From: Bifidobacterium breve
GTDB lineage: Bacteria > Actinomycetota > Thermoleophilia > Solirubrobacterales > Solirubrobacteraceae
Direction of reading: 5' to 3'
Assembly (NCBI GenBank): GCA_945878865.1
Contig: CAMCUD010000009.1
Coordinates: 62,001-126,000 of the forward strand
Length of the DNA: 64,000 nt
The notes beneath the pieces are model-generated. The model was given only the letters and a program-made list of their open reading frames with translations. It was not told the DNA's origin and ran no database searches. Each line of letters starts with the position of its first letter. The stretch's first letter is position 1. Shown one piece after another: positions 17,556 to 25,334 of the stretch. The position numbers and the translations under genes were made by a program.

Positions 17556-18101
17556 ATGGCCATCGCCACTCCCCCGACGCAGGTTCCGCTCGCGCCGTCA
17601 CTCCCGGTCCACCGCTCGATCGGCCGGTGCGCGCTCTGGTACATCCTGAGCGGCGGCGGGTGGGCGCTGGCGTGGCTGCACGACACGCTGCGCGAGCTCG
17701 GGCAGGCGCGGCTGCGCGATCTTCACGCGACGCGCATGACCTGGCTGCTGATGGTGCCGCTCGTCAACCTCTGGGTGGTGCTCGTCGCGTGGCGCGAGGT
17801 CGACGCGTTCGATCGTGAGACCGGCGGCACCGGCTTCTCGCCGGGCCTCTACGTCGCGCTGACGTTGCTGCCGGGCGGGTTCCTCTTCACGTTCCCTGAC
17901 GTGCAGTCCCGTCTCAATGCGGCGTGGCGGCGACGGGCCGGCGCCACAGGCATCGCCGAGGCGCCGCTCGGCACGCTCGGGACGGTGATGGTCGGGATCG
18001 GCGTGGGGTGGATGGTGCTCGTCGTCGTGGGCACCCTGGCGCTGATGTTCTTCTGGGTTTCCTTGGGTCTCGGGCTGCCGGAAACCTCTGGCGGCGTGTG
18101 A
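17556..18101 (+). CDS. DUF4234-like membrane protein
   Basis: The 181-residue protein has three to four hydrophobic segments. The core RCALWYILSGGGWALAWLH followed by LRELG resembles DUF4234 proteins (WWILLSIxTxGIYxLYW pattern). A second pair of helices (WLLMVPLVNLWVVLVAW, YVALTLLPGGFLFTF) precedes a C-terminal helix (VMVGIGVGWMVLVVVGTLALMFFWV). Function is not known for this family. The start ATG 17556 is fixed by a perfect AGGAGG at 17542-17547, one of the clearest Shine-Dalgarno sites in the window; the open frame extends upstream to 17451 without other support. The neighbours on either side point away from it or are separately expressed. Confidence 0.75.
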   Translation: MAIATPPTQVPLAPSLPVHRSIGRCALWYILSGGGWALAWLHDTLRELGQARLRDLHATRMTWLLMVPLVNLWVVLVAWREVDAFDRETGGTGFSPGLYVALTLLPGGFLFTFPDVQSRLNAAWRRRAGATGIAEAPLGTLGTVMVGIGVGWMVLVVVGTLALMFFWVSLGLGLPETSGGV

Positions 18102-18194
18102 AATCCGGCCTGTCCAGGGCCTTCTGCATCTGTCCGCTGGATCCCGCAGACTCCCCCACCGCATGCCGCTGTCCGCCGTCGCCCACCCCACCCG

Positions 18195-19823
18195 TTGAGC
18201 ACACTCCGGGGGTGGCAGGCAAGCGCGCTCGCGCAGATGCGGGTGTGGATGGGATCGGGTCCCGAAGAGCCGTTCCTCATCTCGGCGGCGCCCGGCGCGG
18301 GCAAGACACGGCCGTCGCTGCTGTTCGCCAAGGAGCTCCTCGACGCGAAGGTGGTCCGCCGGGTCGTCATCGTCTGCCCGACGACGCCGCTGACCCGCCA
18401 GTGGGCTGAGGCGGCCGCGCGGCTGGGGGTTCATCTCCAGCCCGACGCCGAGGAGCTGCTGCCGCCCCGGGACTTCCACGGGGTATCGGTCACCTACGCG
18501 CGCGCGGCAGCCTCGGCGGCGCGGTGGCAGAAGCAGTGCACGGAGGGCACCCTCGTCATCGCCGACGAGGCGCACCACCTCGGCGACGACCTGGCCTGGG
18601 GCCAGGGTTTCAACCGTGCGTTCGGCGCGACGAAGCGCTGGCTCCTGCTCTCGGGTACGCCGTTTCGCAGCGACCAGACCCCGATCCCGGGCGTGCGCTA
18701 CGAGGACGGCGTCGCGCAGCCCGACGTCTCGTACACGTACGCCGACGCGGTCCGCGACGGGATCTGCCGGCCGGTCGCGTTCATCCCGTTCGACGGCACG
18801 CTGTCCTGGCAGTCGGGCGACGACACCATCGAGGCGTCATTCAGCGACGTGCTCACCGGCCGGGAGGCGAGCCGGCGCTACCGCACCGCCATCTCGACCG
18901 AGCTGTCTGACGGCCTGCCGCGGATCCTGCGCACCGCACACGAGCGGCTTGTCGCGCTGCGCGAGCGCGATCACCGCGATGCCGGCGGGCTCGTCATCGC
19001 CGCCGACGGCGGTCACGCGCGGCGGGTGGCGAAGGTCCTGCACGAGATCACGGGTCGCTCGCCGGTCGTCGTCCTCCACGACGACGCCAAGGCACACGAC
19101 AAGCTCCACGCGTTCACCGAGAGCAAGGACCCGTGGATCGTCGCGGTCAACATGGTCTCGGAGGGCGTCGACATCCCGCGCCTGCGTGTCGGCGTCTACG
19201 CCTCCGCTGCGAAGACCCCGCTGATCTTCCGCCAGGTCGTCGGTCGGTTCGTGCGCACGATCCAGGGGCGCCCGCACGGGGAGGCCAGCTGGCTCTACCT
19301 GCCGGGCGAGGGAGCGCTGCGCGCGCACGCGAGCGACGTCGAGACCGAGCTGCGCCACGTCCTGCGTCCGGTCAACGACGACGAGGACCTCGGCATCTGG
19401 GACGAGCCGCCGACGAAGCGCGAGACCGAGCGCACCGAGGAGCTCGCGTTCGTCCCGGTGCACGCGGAGGTCAATCCGCAGATGGCGCTGTTCGGTGGCG
19501 GCCCGCCGCCACCGGCGCCTCCGCCTGCACCCATCGGCGCGCCCGTCTCGGCGGCGCCCGCGGCCGCGGTGCTGGACGCCGAGCCGGAGCCTGAGCCCGA
19601 GATGCCGGCGTGGCAGCGCCGTCGCCTGCTGCGCGACAAGCGCAAGGACCTCGTCGGCTCGCTCGCCCGGATGGACGGACGCTCACACCGCGAGATCAAC
19701 GCCTGGGTCAACCGAGAGACGGGTGTATCCCGAGTGGATGACGCGACGATCGCGCAGCTCGAGCGCTCGATCGACGTCCTCCTGCGCGCGCTTGAGCGCG
19801 GGAGTCGGCGCCGCGCCTCCTAG
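18195..19823 (+). CDS. SF2 DEAD/DEAH-box helicase with C-terminal extension
   Basis: The 542-residue product has helicase motif I APGAGKT (about 31-37), motif Ia IVCPTTPLTRQW, motif II ADEAHH (DEAH type), motif III LSGTPF, and C-terminal motifs IV-VI including VSEGVDIPRLRVGVYAS and FRQVVGRFVRT. It should be an ATP-dependent nucleic-acid translocase or helicase; substrate and pathway are unknown. After residue 430 comes a Pro/Ala/Glu-rich linker and a helical tail (WQRRRLLRDKRKDLVGSLARM) followed by REINAWVNRETGVSR, a small helical domain. The start is TTG 18195, the first usable codon before the conserved LRGWQASALAQM. No restriction or defence partner gene is adjacent, so I do not assign it to a defence system. 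Confidence 0.85.
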   Translation: MSTLRGWQASALAQMRVWMGSGPEEPFLISAAPGAGKTRPSLLFAKELLDAKVVRRVVIVCPTTPLTRQWAEAAARLGVHLQPDAEELLPPRDFHGVSVTYARAAASAARWQKQCTEGTLVIADEAHHLGDDLAWGQGFNRAFGATKRWLLLSGTPFRSDQTPIPGVRYEDGVAQPDVSYTYADAVRDGICRPVAFIPFDGTLSWQSGDDTIEASFSDVLTGREASRRYRTAISTELSDGLPRILRTAHERLVALRERDHRDAGGLVIAADGGHARRVAKVLHEITGRSPVVVLHDDAKAHDKLHAFTESKDPWIVAVNMVSEGVDIPRLRVGVYASAAKTPLIFRQVVGRFVRTIQGRPHGEASWLYLPGEGALRAHASDVETELRHVLRPVNDDEDLGIWDEPPTKRETERTEELAFVPVHAEVNPQMALFGGGPPPPAPPPAPIGAPVSAAPAAAVLDAEPEPEPEMPAWQRRRLLRDKRKDLVGSLARMDGRSHREINAWVNRETGVSRVDDATIAQLERSIDVLLRALERGSRRRAS

Positions 19824-19929
19824 GCGGCGCGCCGTACATGTTGCGCAGGTCGGCTGTGAACGTCAGCAGCCACACCGGATCTGGCCCGCCCTCGAGGGAC
19901 GGCTCGTACTTGTTCCTCTTCCCCGCCAT
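19708..19929 (-). CDS. Possible small protein antisense to the helicase 3' end
   Basis: A 73-residue frame starts at ATG 19929, 5 nt after GGAG (TAGGAG) on the minus strand. Its N-terminal half (MAGKRNKYEPSLEGGPDP then VWLLTFTADLRNMYG) looks like ordinary protein and lies in the gap after the helicase. The C-terminal half is Arg/Ala-rich and runs antisense to the last 116 bp of the helicase gene, which is suspicious. The gene may be real with a shorter product, or may be chance. I do not recognise the family. Confidence 0.35.
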   Translation of the reverse strand: MAGKRNKYEPSLEGGPDPVWLLTFTADLRNMYGAPPRRRGADSRAQARAGGRRSSARAARSSRHPLGIHPSLG

Positions 19930-20014
19930 CGCGGCTCCTATCGACCCCGATCGTCGGTTCTTCAGTCGCCGAGCCGCGTTTCTCGACGACTGATCGACAA
20001 GAATCAGCCCTGAC

Positions 20015-20818
20015 ATGGATCTCACGGATCGCAAGCTGCTCATCACCGGCGTCCTGACGGACGACTCGATCGCGTTCGCGGTGGCCAAGGCCGCCCAGGA
20101 GGCGGGCGCCGAGATCGTCCTGACGAGCTTCGGCCGCCCGATGCGGCTCACCCAGCGCGTCGCGCGCCGCCTGCCCGTCGAGCCCGACGTGCTCGAACTC
20201 GACGTCACGGAGCCCGCGCACATCGAGGCCGTCGCCGCGGAGCTCTCGTCGCGCTGGGGGAGGGTCGATGGCGTGCTGCATGCCATCGCCTTCGCCCCCG
20301 AGGACGCGCTCGGGGGCAACTTCCTCAACACGCCGCCCGAGTCCGCCGAGATGGCGTTCCGGATCAGCGCGTACTCGATGAAGTCCGTCGCGGTCGGGCT
20401 GCTCGACCTCCTGAAGGCCTCGCCCGACGGCGGCAGCGTCGTCGGTCTGGACTTCGACGCGACCCGCGCCTGGCCGGTCTACGACTGGATGGGCGTCGCG
20501 AAGGCCGCGTTGGAGTCCGTCAACCGCTACCTGGCACGGGACCTCGGCGCCCACGGGGTGCGTTCGAACCTCATCGCGGCCGGGCCGCTGCGGACGATCG
20601 CCGCGAAGGGCATCGGCGGGTTCGACAGCATCGCCGGGCACTGGGAGGACCAGGCGCCGCTGGCGTGGGACCTCGGTGACGCCGGGCCGGTCGCCGACGC
20701 CACGCTGTTCCTCCTGTCGCGCCTGTCGCGCGGGATCACCGGGGAGATCATTCACGTCGACGGCGGCTACCACGCGCTCGGCGCGCCGATCGCGCCGCCC
20801 GAGGTCGCTGAGGCCTGA
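20015..20818 (+). CDS. fabI: Enoyl-[acyl-carrier-protein] reductase, InhA type
   Basis: The 267-residue SDR-fold enzyme carries the InhA/FabI hallmarks: LLITGVLTDDSIAFAVAKAAQE replaces the classical TGxxxGIG (here LLITGVLTDDSIAFAVA), followed by HAIAFAPEDALGGNFLN and VYDWMGVAKAALES, with the Tyr-x6-Lys active site (Tyr-Asp-Trp-Met-Gly-Val-Ala-Lys). It also has AAGPLRTIAAKGI. It catalyses the NADH-dependent last reduction of each fatty acid elongation cycle, completing the FAS-II set encoded at 23847-27795. It is followed after 2 nt by the YrdB-like gene, so they are probably co-transcribed. FabI being 3 kb away from the main fab operon and on the opposite strand is unremarkable. Confidence 0.93.
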   Translation: MDLTDRKLLITGVLTDDSIAFAVAKAAQEAGAEIVLTSFGRPMRLTQRVARRLPVEPDVLELDVTEPAHIEAVAAELSSRWGRVDGVLHAIAFAPEDALGGNFLNTPPESAEMAFRISAYSMKSVAVGLLDLLKASPDGGSVVGLDFDATRAWPVYDWMGVAKAALESVNRYLARDLGAHGVRSNLIAAGPLRTIAAKGIGGFDSIAGHWEDQAPLAWDLGDAGPVADATLFLLSRLSRGITGEIIHVDGGYHALGAPIAPPEVAEA

Positions 20819-20820
20819 GC

Positions 20821-21171
20821 GTGCTCGCGAGCGCGAATCTCGCGGTCCGGTTCGCGCTCGAGCTGTGCCTGGTCGGCGTGGCGGCCTGGTGGGGCGCGGA
20901 CACCGGCGGGGTCGCGCTCGCCGTCGCCGCGCCACTGGCAGTCGCGGTGGTGTGGGGCGTGATCGTCTCGCCGAAGGCGCGGGTGCGCGTCGGCGAGGCC
21001 GGCCGCGCGCTGATCGAGGCCGTCCTGTTCCTCGCCGGCGCGCTGGCGCTGCTCGATCTCGGTCACACGGCGCTCGCCGTGGCCTTCGCCGCGGCGGCGC
21101 TCGTCAGCGGGACCCTCGACCGCACCCTCACTCCACCCGCCTGGGTGAACGGTGGTTCACCGGGGTCATAG
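20821..21171 (+). CDS. YrdB/DUF2568-like small membrane protein
   Basis: The 116-residue protein has four hydrophobic helices and the family motif LAVRFALELCLVGVAAWWG, then VIVSPKARVRVGEAGRALIEAVLF. This matches the DUF2568 (YrdB) pattern (LRFLLELxxLxxxxxxG... PKAP...). Its role is unknown. The start is GTG 20821, 2 nt after the fabI stop. The last eight residues and the stop are encoded by the first copy of a hairpin repeat (21143-21195), so the C-terminus has been reshaped by that repeat. Confidence 0.75.
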   Translation: MLASANLAVRFALELCLVGVAAWWGADTGGVALAVAAPLAVAVVWGVIVSPKARVRVGEAGRALIEAVLFLAGALALLDLGHTALAVAFAAAALVSGTLDRTLTPPAWVNGGSPGS

Positions 21172-21195
21172 CCCCGCAGGACGTACGCTCGGCCC
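21143..21195 (+). repeat. Hairpin repeat family A, copy 1
   Basis: It contains GTGAAC...GTTCAC and CGGGGTCATAGCCCCG stem-loops followed by CAGGACGTACGCTCGGCCC. A near-identical copy begins 61 bp further on. It overlaps the 3' end of the YrdB-like gene. Confidence 0.75.
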
Positions 21196-21203
21196 GGCAG
21201 GTG

Positions 21204-21255
21204 GGGTGAACGGTGGTTCACCGGGGCTATAGCCCCGCATGACGCACGTTCGGCC
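21204..21255 (+). repeat. Hairpin repeat family A, copy 2
   Basis: Same order of elements as copy 1 (GTGAAC/GTTCAC stem, then CGGGGCTATAGCCCCG and CGTTCGGCCC). It lies in the convergent gap before the DUF2236 gene and could also act as a bidirectional terminator. Confidence 0.75.
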
Positions 21256-21267
21256 CCCGGCGGGGCG

Positions 21268-22530
21268 TCAGGCGGGCTGCATCTCCGGCTGCCGCGGCGC
21301 GTCCGGTTCCCGGGTGAAGCTGAGGTCGGGCGCGGAGGTCCGCGACGCCCGCTCCAGCAGGTCGCGACGGGAGGCGTCGCCGAGCCGCACGGCCAGCGAC
21401 GTGGCGCCCGGCGTGATGCGCCGCACGGTCTCCAGGGCGAAGTTCCCGGCCGCGATCGCCCCGATCACCCCGAGGAACACCGGCCGGTCGGGCAGGCCGA
21501 GCCGGTCGGCGTTGCGCTTGCCGAGCGCCAGTCGGCTGTATGCCCCGTGGGTCTGCCGCAGCAGCCAGCCGAGGCCGCGGCTCACGGGCCCGTCGCCGCG
21601 CAGGCCGTGCGCGGTGGGGACGGCTTCCATCATCGCGGCGGCGAGCTTCTTGGAGTCCTCGTCGGGCAGGAACTCCGTGAGCGCTTCGAGCCAGGTGATC
21701 CGCCACGCGTCGGCCTCGGTGGCGGGAAGCAGGTCAGGGTGCACGCCGAGCAGGTGCCCCATGTAGCGCCAGAAGTGGAAGATCGCCTCGCGCTCGCGGC
21801 GGCTGAACTGGAAGCCGAGCATCTGCAGGCCGCCGGTGAACACGACGGAGAACAGGATGAGCGTCCCCACCGTGTGGATCTGGTTGACCGGGTCGTCCCA
21901 CGCCTCGTAGTCCCAGTCGTCGCGCCGGTGCATCGCGGCGCGGATGTGAGCGTGGGTCAGGCGCACGCGCGCGGTGCTCTTGAAGCCGTCGGAGAAGCGG
22001 TCCAGGCCGCCGGGCGTGGAGATCTGAACCCACCACGTCGCGGTCTCGATCAGCCGCCCAGGCGCCTTGGCGTAGAGGTCGCCGGAACGGACGAGCACCT
22101 TGTCAGGCTTCGATGAGAGGTACCCGCCCATCAACGCGATGTCCGGCAGCGGGCCGTAGACGCCGAGGATGCCGGTCCGGGTCATTGTCCGGGCGCCGAG
22201 GGCGAGACGGTCGTGGTCGACCCACACCGGGACGGACTCGATCGCCTCGAAGTACGCGCGCAGGGCGGGCGGCGGGTTGTCGAGCGTCTCGATGCCGTGG
22301 TCGAGCGCCTGGTTGAAGAGGCGGCGCCCCTCGCCTGGCGACAGGTCGCGCATCTCGGCGACGAGGTCATCGGCAACCGGGTCGCCGATGGTGGCGAACC
22401 GGCGGAACGCTGCGAGCTGCGCCGGGGTCGCGCGAACGTCGCCGCCGGCCATGAGCCGGGTGGCGATGTTGAAGGGGAAGGCGCGGAACAGCGGGGGATG
22501 CTCCAGGCGATCGGTCGACGTGGGGGACAT
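21268..22530 (-). CDS. DUF2236 oxygenase (MpaB / latex-clearing-protein superfamily)
   Basis: The 420-residue cytosolic protein belongs to the DUF2236 group, which includes fungal MpaB and actinobacterial rubber oxygenase Lcp. Matching blocks are PVWVDHDRLALGARTM, GGYLSSKPDKVLVRSGDLYAKAPGRLIETATWWV (split here as GGYLSSKPDKVLV and RLIETATWWV), RVRLTHAHIRAAMHRR, NQIHTVGTLILFS and FWRYMGHLLGVHPDLLP. Conserved His residues in these blocks are candidates for haem ligation, as known for Lcp. It probably oxidises a hydrophobic, perhaps unsaturated, substrate. ATG 22530 is preferred over the in-frame TTG 22551. A palindrome GACCATGGTC lies at 22553-22562 in the promoter region. The gene is bracketed by two family A repeats on each side. 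A paralogue lies at 53707-55002. Confidence 0.8.
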   Translation of the reverse strand: MSPTSTDRLEHPPLFRAFPFNIATRLMAGGDVRATPAQLAAFRRFATIGDPVADDLVAEMRDLSPGEGRRLFNQALDHGIETLDNPPPALRAYFEAIESVPVWVDHDRLALGARTMTRTGILGVYGPLPDIALMGGYLSSKPDKVLVRSGDLYAKAPGRLIETATWWVQISTPGGLDRFSDGFKSTARVRLTHAHIRAAMHRRDDWDYEAWDDPVNQIHTVGTLILFSVVFTGGLQMLGFQFSRREREAIFHFWRYMGHLLGVHPDLLPATEADAWRITWLEALTEFLPDEDSKKLAAAMMEAVPTAHGLRGDGPVSRGLGWLLRQTHGAYSRLALGKRNADRLGLPDRPVFLGVIGAIAAGNFALETVRRITPGATSLAVRLGDASRRDLLERASRTSAPDLSFTREPDAPRQPEMQPA

Positions 22531-22552
22531 GACGCTCCGGACGAGTGACAAC

Positions 22553-22562
22553 GACCATGGTC
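22553..22562. promoter_or_regulatory. Small palindrome upstream of the DUF2236 gene
   Basis: GACCATGGTC is a perfect 10-bp palindrome 22 nt before ATG 22530. It could be an operator for a local regulator such as the TetR protein encoded at 23148-23780; this is position-based speculation. Confidence 0.25.
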
Positions 22563-22627
22563 AGATGTCTGCGCAGTCTGACTCGGGCAGGGAGCGCTGT
22601 CAACCCGCGGGACGACACCCAAGGGGC

Positions 22628-22676
22628 GAGCGTACGTTTGGCGGGGCTCTGACCCCGCAGGACAGACGCTCGGCCC
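22628..22676 (+). repeat. Hairpin repeat family A, copy 3
   Basis: GAGCGTACGTTTGGCGGGGC leads into the stem GCGGGGCTCTGACCCCGC and then CAGGACAGACGCTCGGCCC. The right half matches copies 1 and 2; the left half differs. Confidence 0.7.
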
Positions 22677-22688
22677 GTGGGGGTGAGC

Positions 22689-22738
22689 GAGCGTACGTTT
22701 GGCGGGGCTCAGGCCCCGCAGGAATGACGTTTGGCGCG
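22689..22738 (+). repeat. Hairpin repeat family A, copy 4
   Basis: Direct repeat of copy 3 with stem GGCGGGGCTCAGGCCCCGC and a degenerate end. Together with copy 3 it fills the gap between the DUF2236 gene and the DUF2283-like gene. Confidence 0.7.
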
Positions 22739-22756
22739 GCCGGGGCCGCGTGGCGC

Positions 22757-23173
22757 TCAGCCTTTGCGCAACTCGGGCGGCATGGCGCCGTCGCCGTAGA
22801 ACTCGATGCCCACGATTCGGCCGCGCTTGTCGACGTCGACGATCACGTCGGATTCCTCGGTCACGACCACCACGGTCCGCGCCGACCGCGTCCTCTTCTT
22901 CGCGAGGTACACGTAGCCCAGCCCCGCGCCCGATCGGTCGTGCGTTCGGCGCACGGGCAGCTCCCCGGCGACCAGCGCGTCGTGCAGCATCTCGGGCACG
23001 TCGACCTCAACACCCAACAGCCGGTCCTCGGCGTCGAAGATCAGGCGGCGGCCCGGAAAATCCCGCTCCGCGAGGTCGACCACGCGCCCCACCGGCCGGT
23101 CCCCGAACAGCACGCGGACCCCATCGCCCGCGCGCTCGACGACGAACTCAGGACGCGCCGCCCGGCCGGCCAT
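22757..23173 (-). CDS. DUF2283-like protein
   Basis: The 138-residue soluble protein seems to be a tandem of two related beta-rich modules. Module 1 has RRLIFDAEDRLLGVEVDVPE and module 2 has VIVDVDKRGRIVGIEFYG. The pattern (V/I)hhDhDxxGRIVGIEh is characteristic of DUF2283, a small family of unknown function. The first 26 bp overlap the 3' end of the TetR gene upstream on the same strand, so the two are very likely co-transcribed and the protein may work with, or be controlled together with, that regulator. No catalytic residues can be picked out. Confidence 0.6.
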   Translation of the reverse strand: MAGRAARPEFVVERAGDGVRVLFGDRPVGRVVDLAERDFPGRRLIFDAEDRLLGVEVDVPEMLHDALVAGELPVRRTHDRSGAGLGYVYLAKKRTRSARTVVVVTEESDVIVDVDKRGRIVGIEFYGDGAMPPELRKG

Positions 23174-23780
23174 CCGGCCACGAGTACGCCGCCCGCCACC
23201 ACAACTCGGCCAGCGTGTGGATCGAGTCGTCCAGCTCGCGGCCGACCTTCCCGCGCTGCACCTCGATCGACAGGTGGCGCTCCACCATCGCGCACAGCGC
23301 CAGCGCGCTCGTCCGCGGCGAGATGTCCGAAGGCGCGACCCCGCGCTCCTGGTCGCGCCGCAGCCGCCGCTCGGCGCCCACGATCAGCCGCCGGATGTAC
23401 GGCTCCCATTCAGGCGGGAGCCGGTCGCCGCGGCCCGAGAGCTGGAACGCCAGCAGGAGCACCTTGTCGTTGCGGTTGACCGCCGAGACCATCCGCGACA
23501 GCGCCAGGCGCAGCTGCATCCGCGGCTCGCCGTCGCCGTCGAAGTACACCGAAGCGCCCTCGTACAGCTCCGAGAACGCCTGCTGGATCAGCCGATCGAC
23601 GACCGCCCGCTTGTTCGGGAAGTAGAAGTAGACGGCCGTCCTGCTCACGAACGCGCGGCGGGCGATGCCGTCGATCGTCAGGCGATCGAACGGCTCCTCC
23701 TCGACCGCAGCGCGGGCGGCGGCGAGGATCGCGTCCTCCGTCGGGTTCCGCGGGGCAAGCTGCTCTGCGGGAACACTCAC
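23148..23780 (-). CDS. TetR-family transcriptional regulator
   Basis: The 210-residue protein has an N-terminal helix-turn-helix, FDRLTIDGIARRAFVSRTAVYFYFPNKRAVVDRL (key block IARRAFVSRTAVYFYFPNK, about residues 39-57), followed by an all-helical ligand domain. The helix-turn-helix resembles EthR-type regulators (VSRTAVYFYFPNK). The gene lies 66 nt downstream of fabF on the same strand and may be the last transcribed part of the fab operon or have its own promoter. Control of fatty acid synthesis genes or of the nearby DUF2236 gene is plausible, but no operator shared between their promoters is evident. It overlaps the DUF2283-like gene by 26 bp. Confidence 0.85.
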   Translation of the reverse strand: MSVPAEQLAPRNPTEDAILAAARAAVEEEPFDRLTIDGIARRAFVSRTAVYFYFPNKRAVVDRLIQQAFSELYEGASVYFDGDGEPRMQLRLALSRMVSAVNRNDKVLLLAFQLSGRGDRLPPEWEPYIRRLIVGAERRLRRDQERGVAPSDISPRTSALALCAMVERHLSIEVQRGKVGRELDDSIHTLAELWWRAAYSWPDGRPGGAS

Positions 23781-23846
23781 AGCGGCGAATCCTCGCAGGT
23801 CAGGCCCCGGAAGGGGGCGCGTCGGTCGAGACGCACCCCCCGAATG

Positions 23847-25040
23847 TCAGTTCGACGCGAAGGCGACGGACGCGTTCTGCCCGCCGAACCCGAACGAGTT
23901 CGACAGCGCCAGCTTCGCCCCCGAGACCGAGCGCGCCTCGAGCACGTGGTCGATCTCGCACTCCGGGTCGGGCTGCTCGAGCCCGCCCGTCGGCGGCAGC
24001 ACGCCGCGCTCGAGCGCGGTGATCGTCGCGACCGCCTCCACGGCGCCGGCGGCGCCGAGCAGGTGGCCGATCTGGCCCTTCGTCGAGGAGACCGCGGGCG
24101 CGTGTCCGTTGAAGACCTCCTTGATGGCCTTCGACTCGATCGCGTCGTTGAACGGCGTCGACGTGCCGTGCGCGTTGATGTACGCCACATCCGTCACCGA
24201 GGCGCCGGCCGACCGGATGGCGCTGCGCATCGCCGCCGCCGCGCCCCGCCCGGTCTTGTCGGGCTGCGCCATGTGGAACGCGTCGCTCGACGCGCCGAAC
24301 CCGACCACCCGGCCGAGGATCTTCGCCCCGCGCGCCCGCGCGTGCTCCTCGGCCTCGAGGATCAGCGCACCCGCGCCCTCACCCATGACGAACCCGTCGC
24401 GACGCTCGTCGAACGGCCGCGACACGCCCGACTTCGACAGCGCACCCATACGGGCGAACGCCGCATCGGGGATGCCGCACAGCGTGGCCTCCGACGACCC
24501 CGCGATGACGACATCCGCGTCACCGAACTGGATCGTGCGCAGCGCATCGCCGATCGCGTGCGCCCCCGTCGCGCACGCGCTGGACACCGACCACGACGGC
24601 CCGTACGCGCCCAGCTGGATCGCGAGCAGGCCGGCGGCGGCGTTGCTCATCATCATCGTGATGAAGTGCGGGGAGACCTCGCGCGGGCCACCCTCGAAGA
24701 AGTCCTGGAAGGTCGACTCCATCGTGGTGATCCCGCCGATGCCCGTGCCGAAGATGACCCCGAGGCGCTCGGGGTCAACACCGGCGTCGGCCAGCCCCGC
24801 TTCCTCCCAGGCCTGGAGGCCTGCGGCGATGGCGAACTGGCCGTAGCGGTCCGTCTTGCGGATCTCGCGGGGGGTCATCCACCCCTCGGGATCGAAGGTC
24901 GAGGCGGGGGCCTCGGAAACCGCGACGTCGTCCGACGGCACGATCCCCGACACACCCTCGACGAGGGCGTCGAAGAACGTGTCGACCGAGTTGCCGACGG
25001 GCGAGACGACCCCGCGCCCGGTGACGACGACGTCGCGCAT
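23847..25040 (-). CDS. fabF: 3-oxoacyl-ACP synthase II
   Basis: The 397-residue thiolase-fold condensing enzyme has Cys156 in SSACATGAH, His291 in NAHGTSTPFND and His326 in TKGQIGHLLGAAG, the Cys-His-His triad of KAS I/II enzymes, plus the C-terminal NSFGFGGQNAS. It elongates acyl-ACP with malonyl-ACP. It is the fifth gene of the fabD-fabH-fabG-acpP-fabF run and starts 2 nt after the acpP stop. The length is slightly below the usual 410, with all motifs present. The next gene downstream is a TetR regulator. Confidence 0.95.
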   Translation of the reverse strand: MRDVVVTGRGVVSPVGNSVDTFFDALVEGVSGIVPSDDVAVSEAPASTFDPEGWMTPREIRKTDRYGQFAIAAGLQAWEEAGLADAGVDPERLGVIFGTGIGGITTMESTFQDFFEGGPREVSPHFITMMMSNAAAGLLAIQLGAYGPSWSVSSACATGAHAIGDALRTIQFGDADVVIAGSSEATLCGIPDAAFARMGALSKSGVSRPFDERRDGFVMGEGAGALILEAEEHARARGAKILGRVVGFGASSDAFHMAQPDKTGRGAAAAMRSAIRSAGASVTDVAYINAHGTSTPFNDAIESKAIKEVFNGHAPAVSSTKGQIGHLLGAAGAVEAVATITALERGVLPPTGGLEQPDPECEIDHVLEARSVSGAKLALSNSFGFGGQNASVAFASN

Positions 25041-25042
25041 GG

Positions 25043-25300
25043 CTACGCCGTCGTCCCCGCGAGCTTGAGCGTCAGCTTGACCGCGTCACCCACGGTCTCC
25101 ACCGGCTTCAGCTCGTCGTCGCTGATCGTGATGTTGTACTCGTCCTCGAGCGCCTTGATGAGCTCGACGAGGTCGAGCGAGTCGACGTCGAGCTCCTCCC
25201 AGGTCGTGTCGAGCTCCGCGTTCTCGGCGCCCGGCACCTTGATCGCCTCGAGCTCGTCGCGGACGCGCTGCAGCACGGCCTCTTCGGTCACATCTGCCAT
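25043..25300 (-). CDS. acpP: Acyl carrier protein
   Basis: The 85-residue acidic protein has the phosphopantetheine site ELDVDSLDLVELI with Ser41, typical of FAS-II acyl carrier protein (DSLD variant). It carries the growing acyl chain between the enzymes of this operon. ATG 25300 is preceded by AAGGAG at 6 nt spacing, a stronger ribosome binding site than its neighbours have, as expected for the most abundant product of the operon. It is separated by 34 nt from fabG and 2 nt from fabF. Confidence 0.94.
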   Translation of the reverse strand: MADVTEEAVLQRVRDELEAIKVPGAENAELDTTWEELDVDSLDLVELIKALEDEYNITISDDELKPVETVGDAVKLTLKLAGTTA

Positions 25301-25334
25301 GTCGGCTCCTTCGTTGTCGTCTGGGTGTTTGAAG

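Noticed and set aside
18195-19823. SF2 helicase considered as part of a restriction or phage-defence system
   Set aside because: No nuclease, methylase, SIR2, TIR or other defence partner is adjacent; neighbours are a DUF4234 membrane protein and fabI.
21143-22738. Clustered hairpin repeats considered as a CRISPR array
   Set aside because: The copies are not evenly spaced, a gene lies between the pairs, and no cas genes are present.
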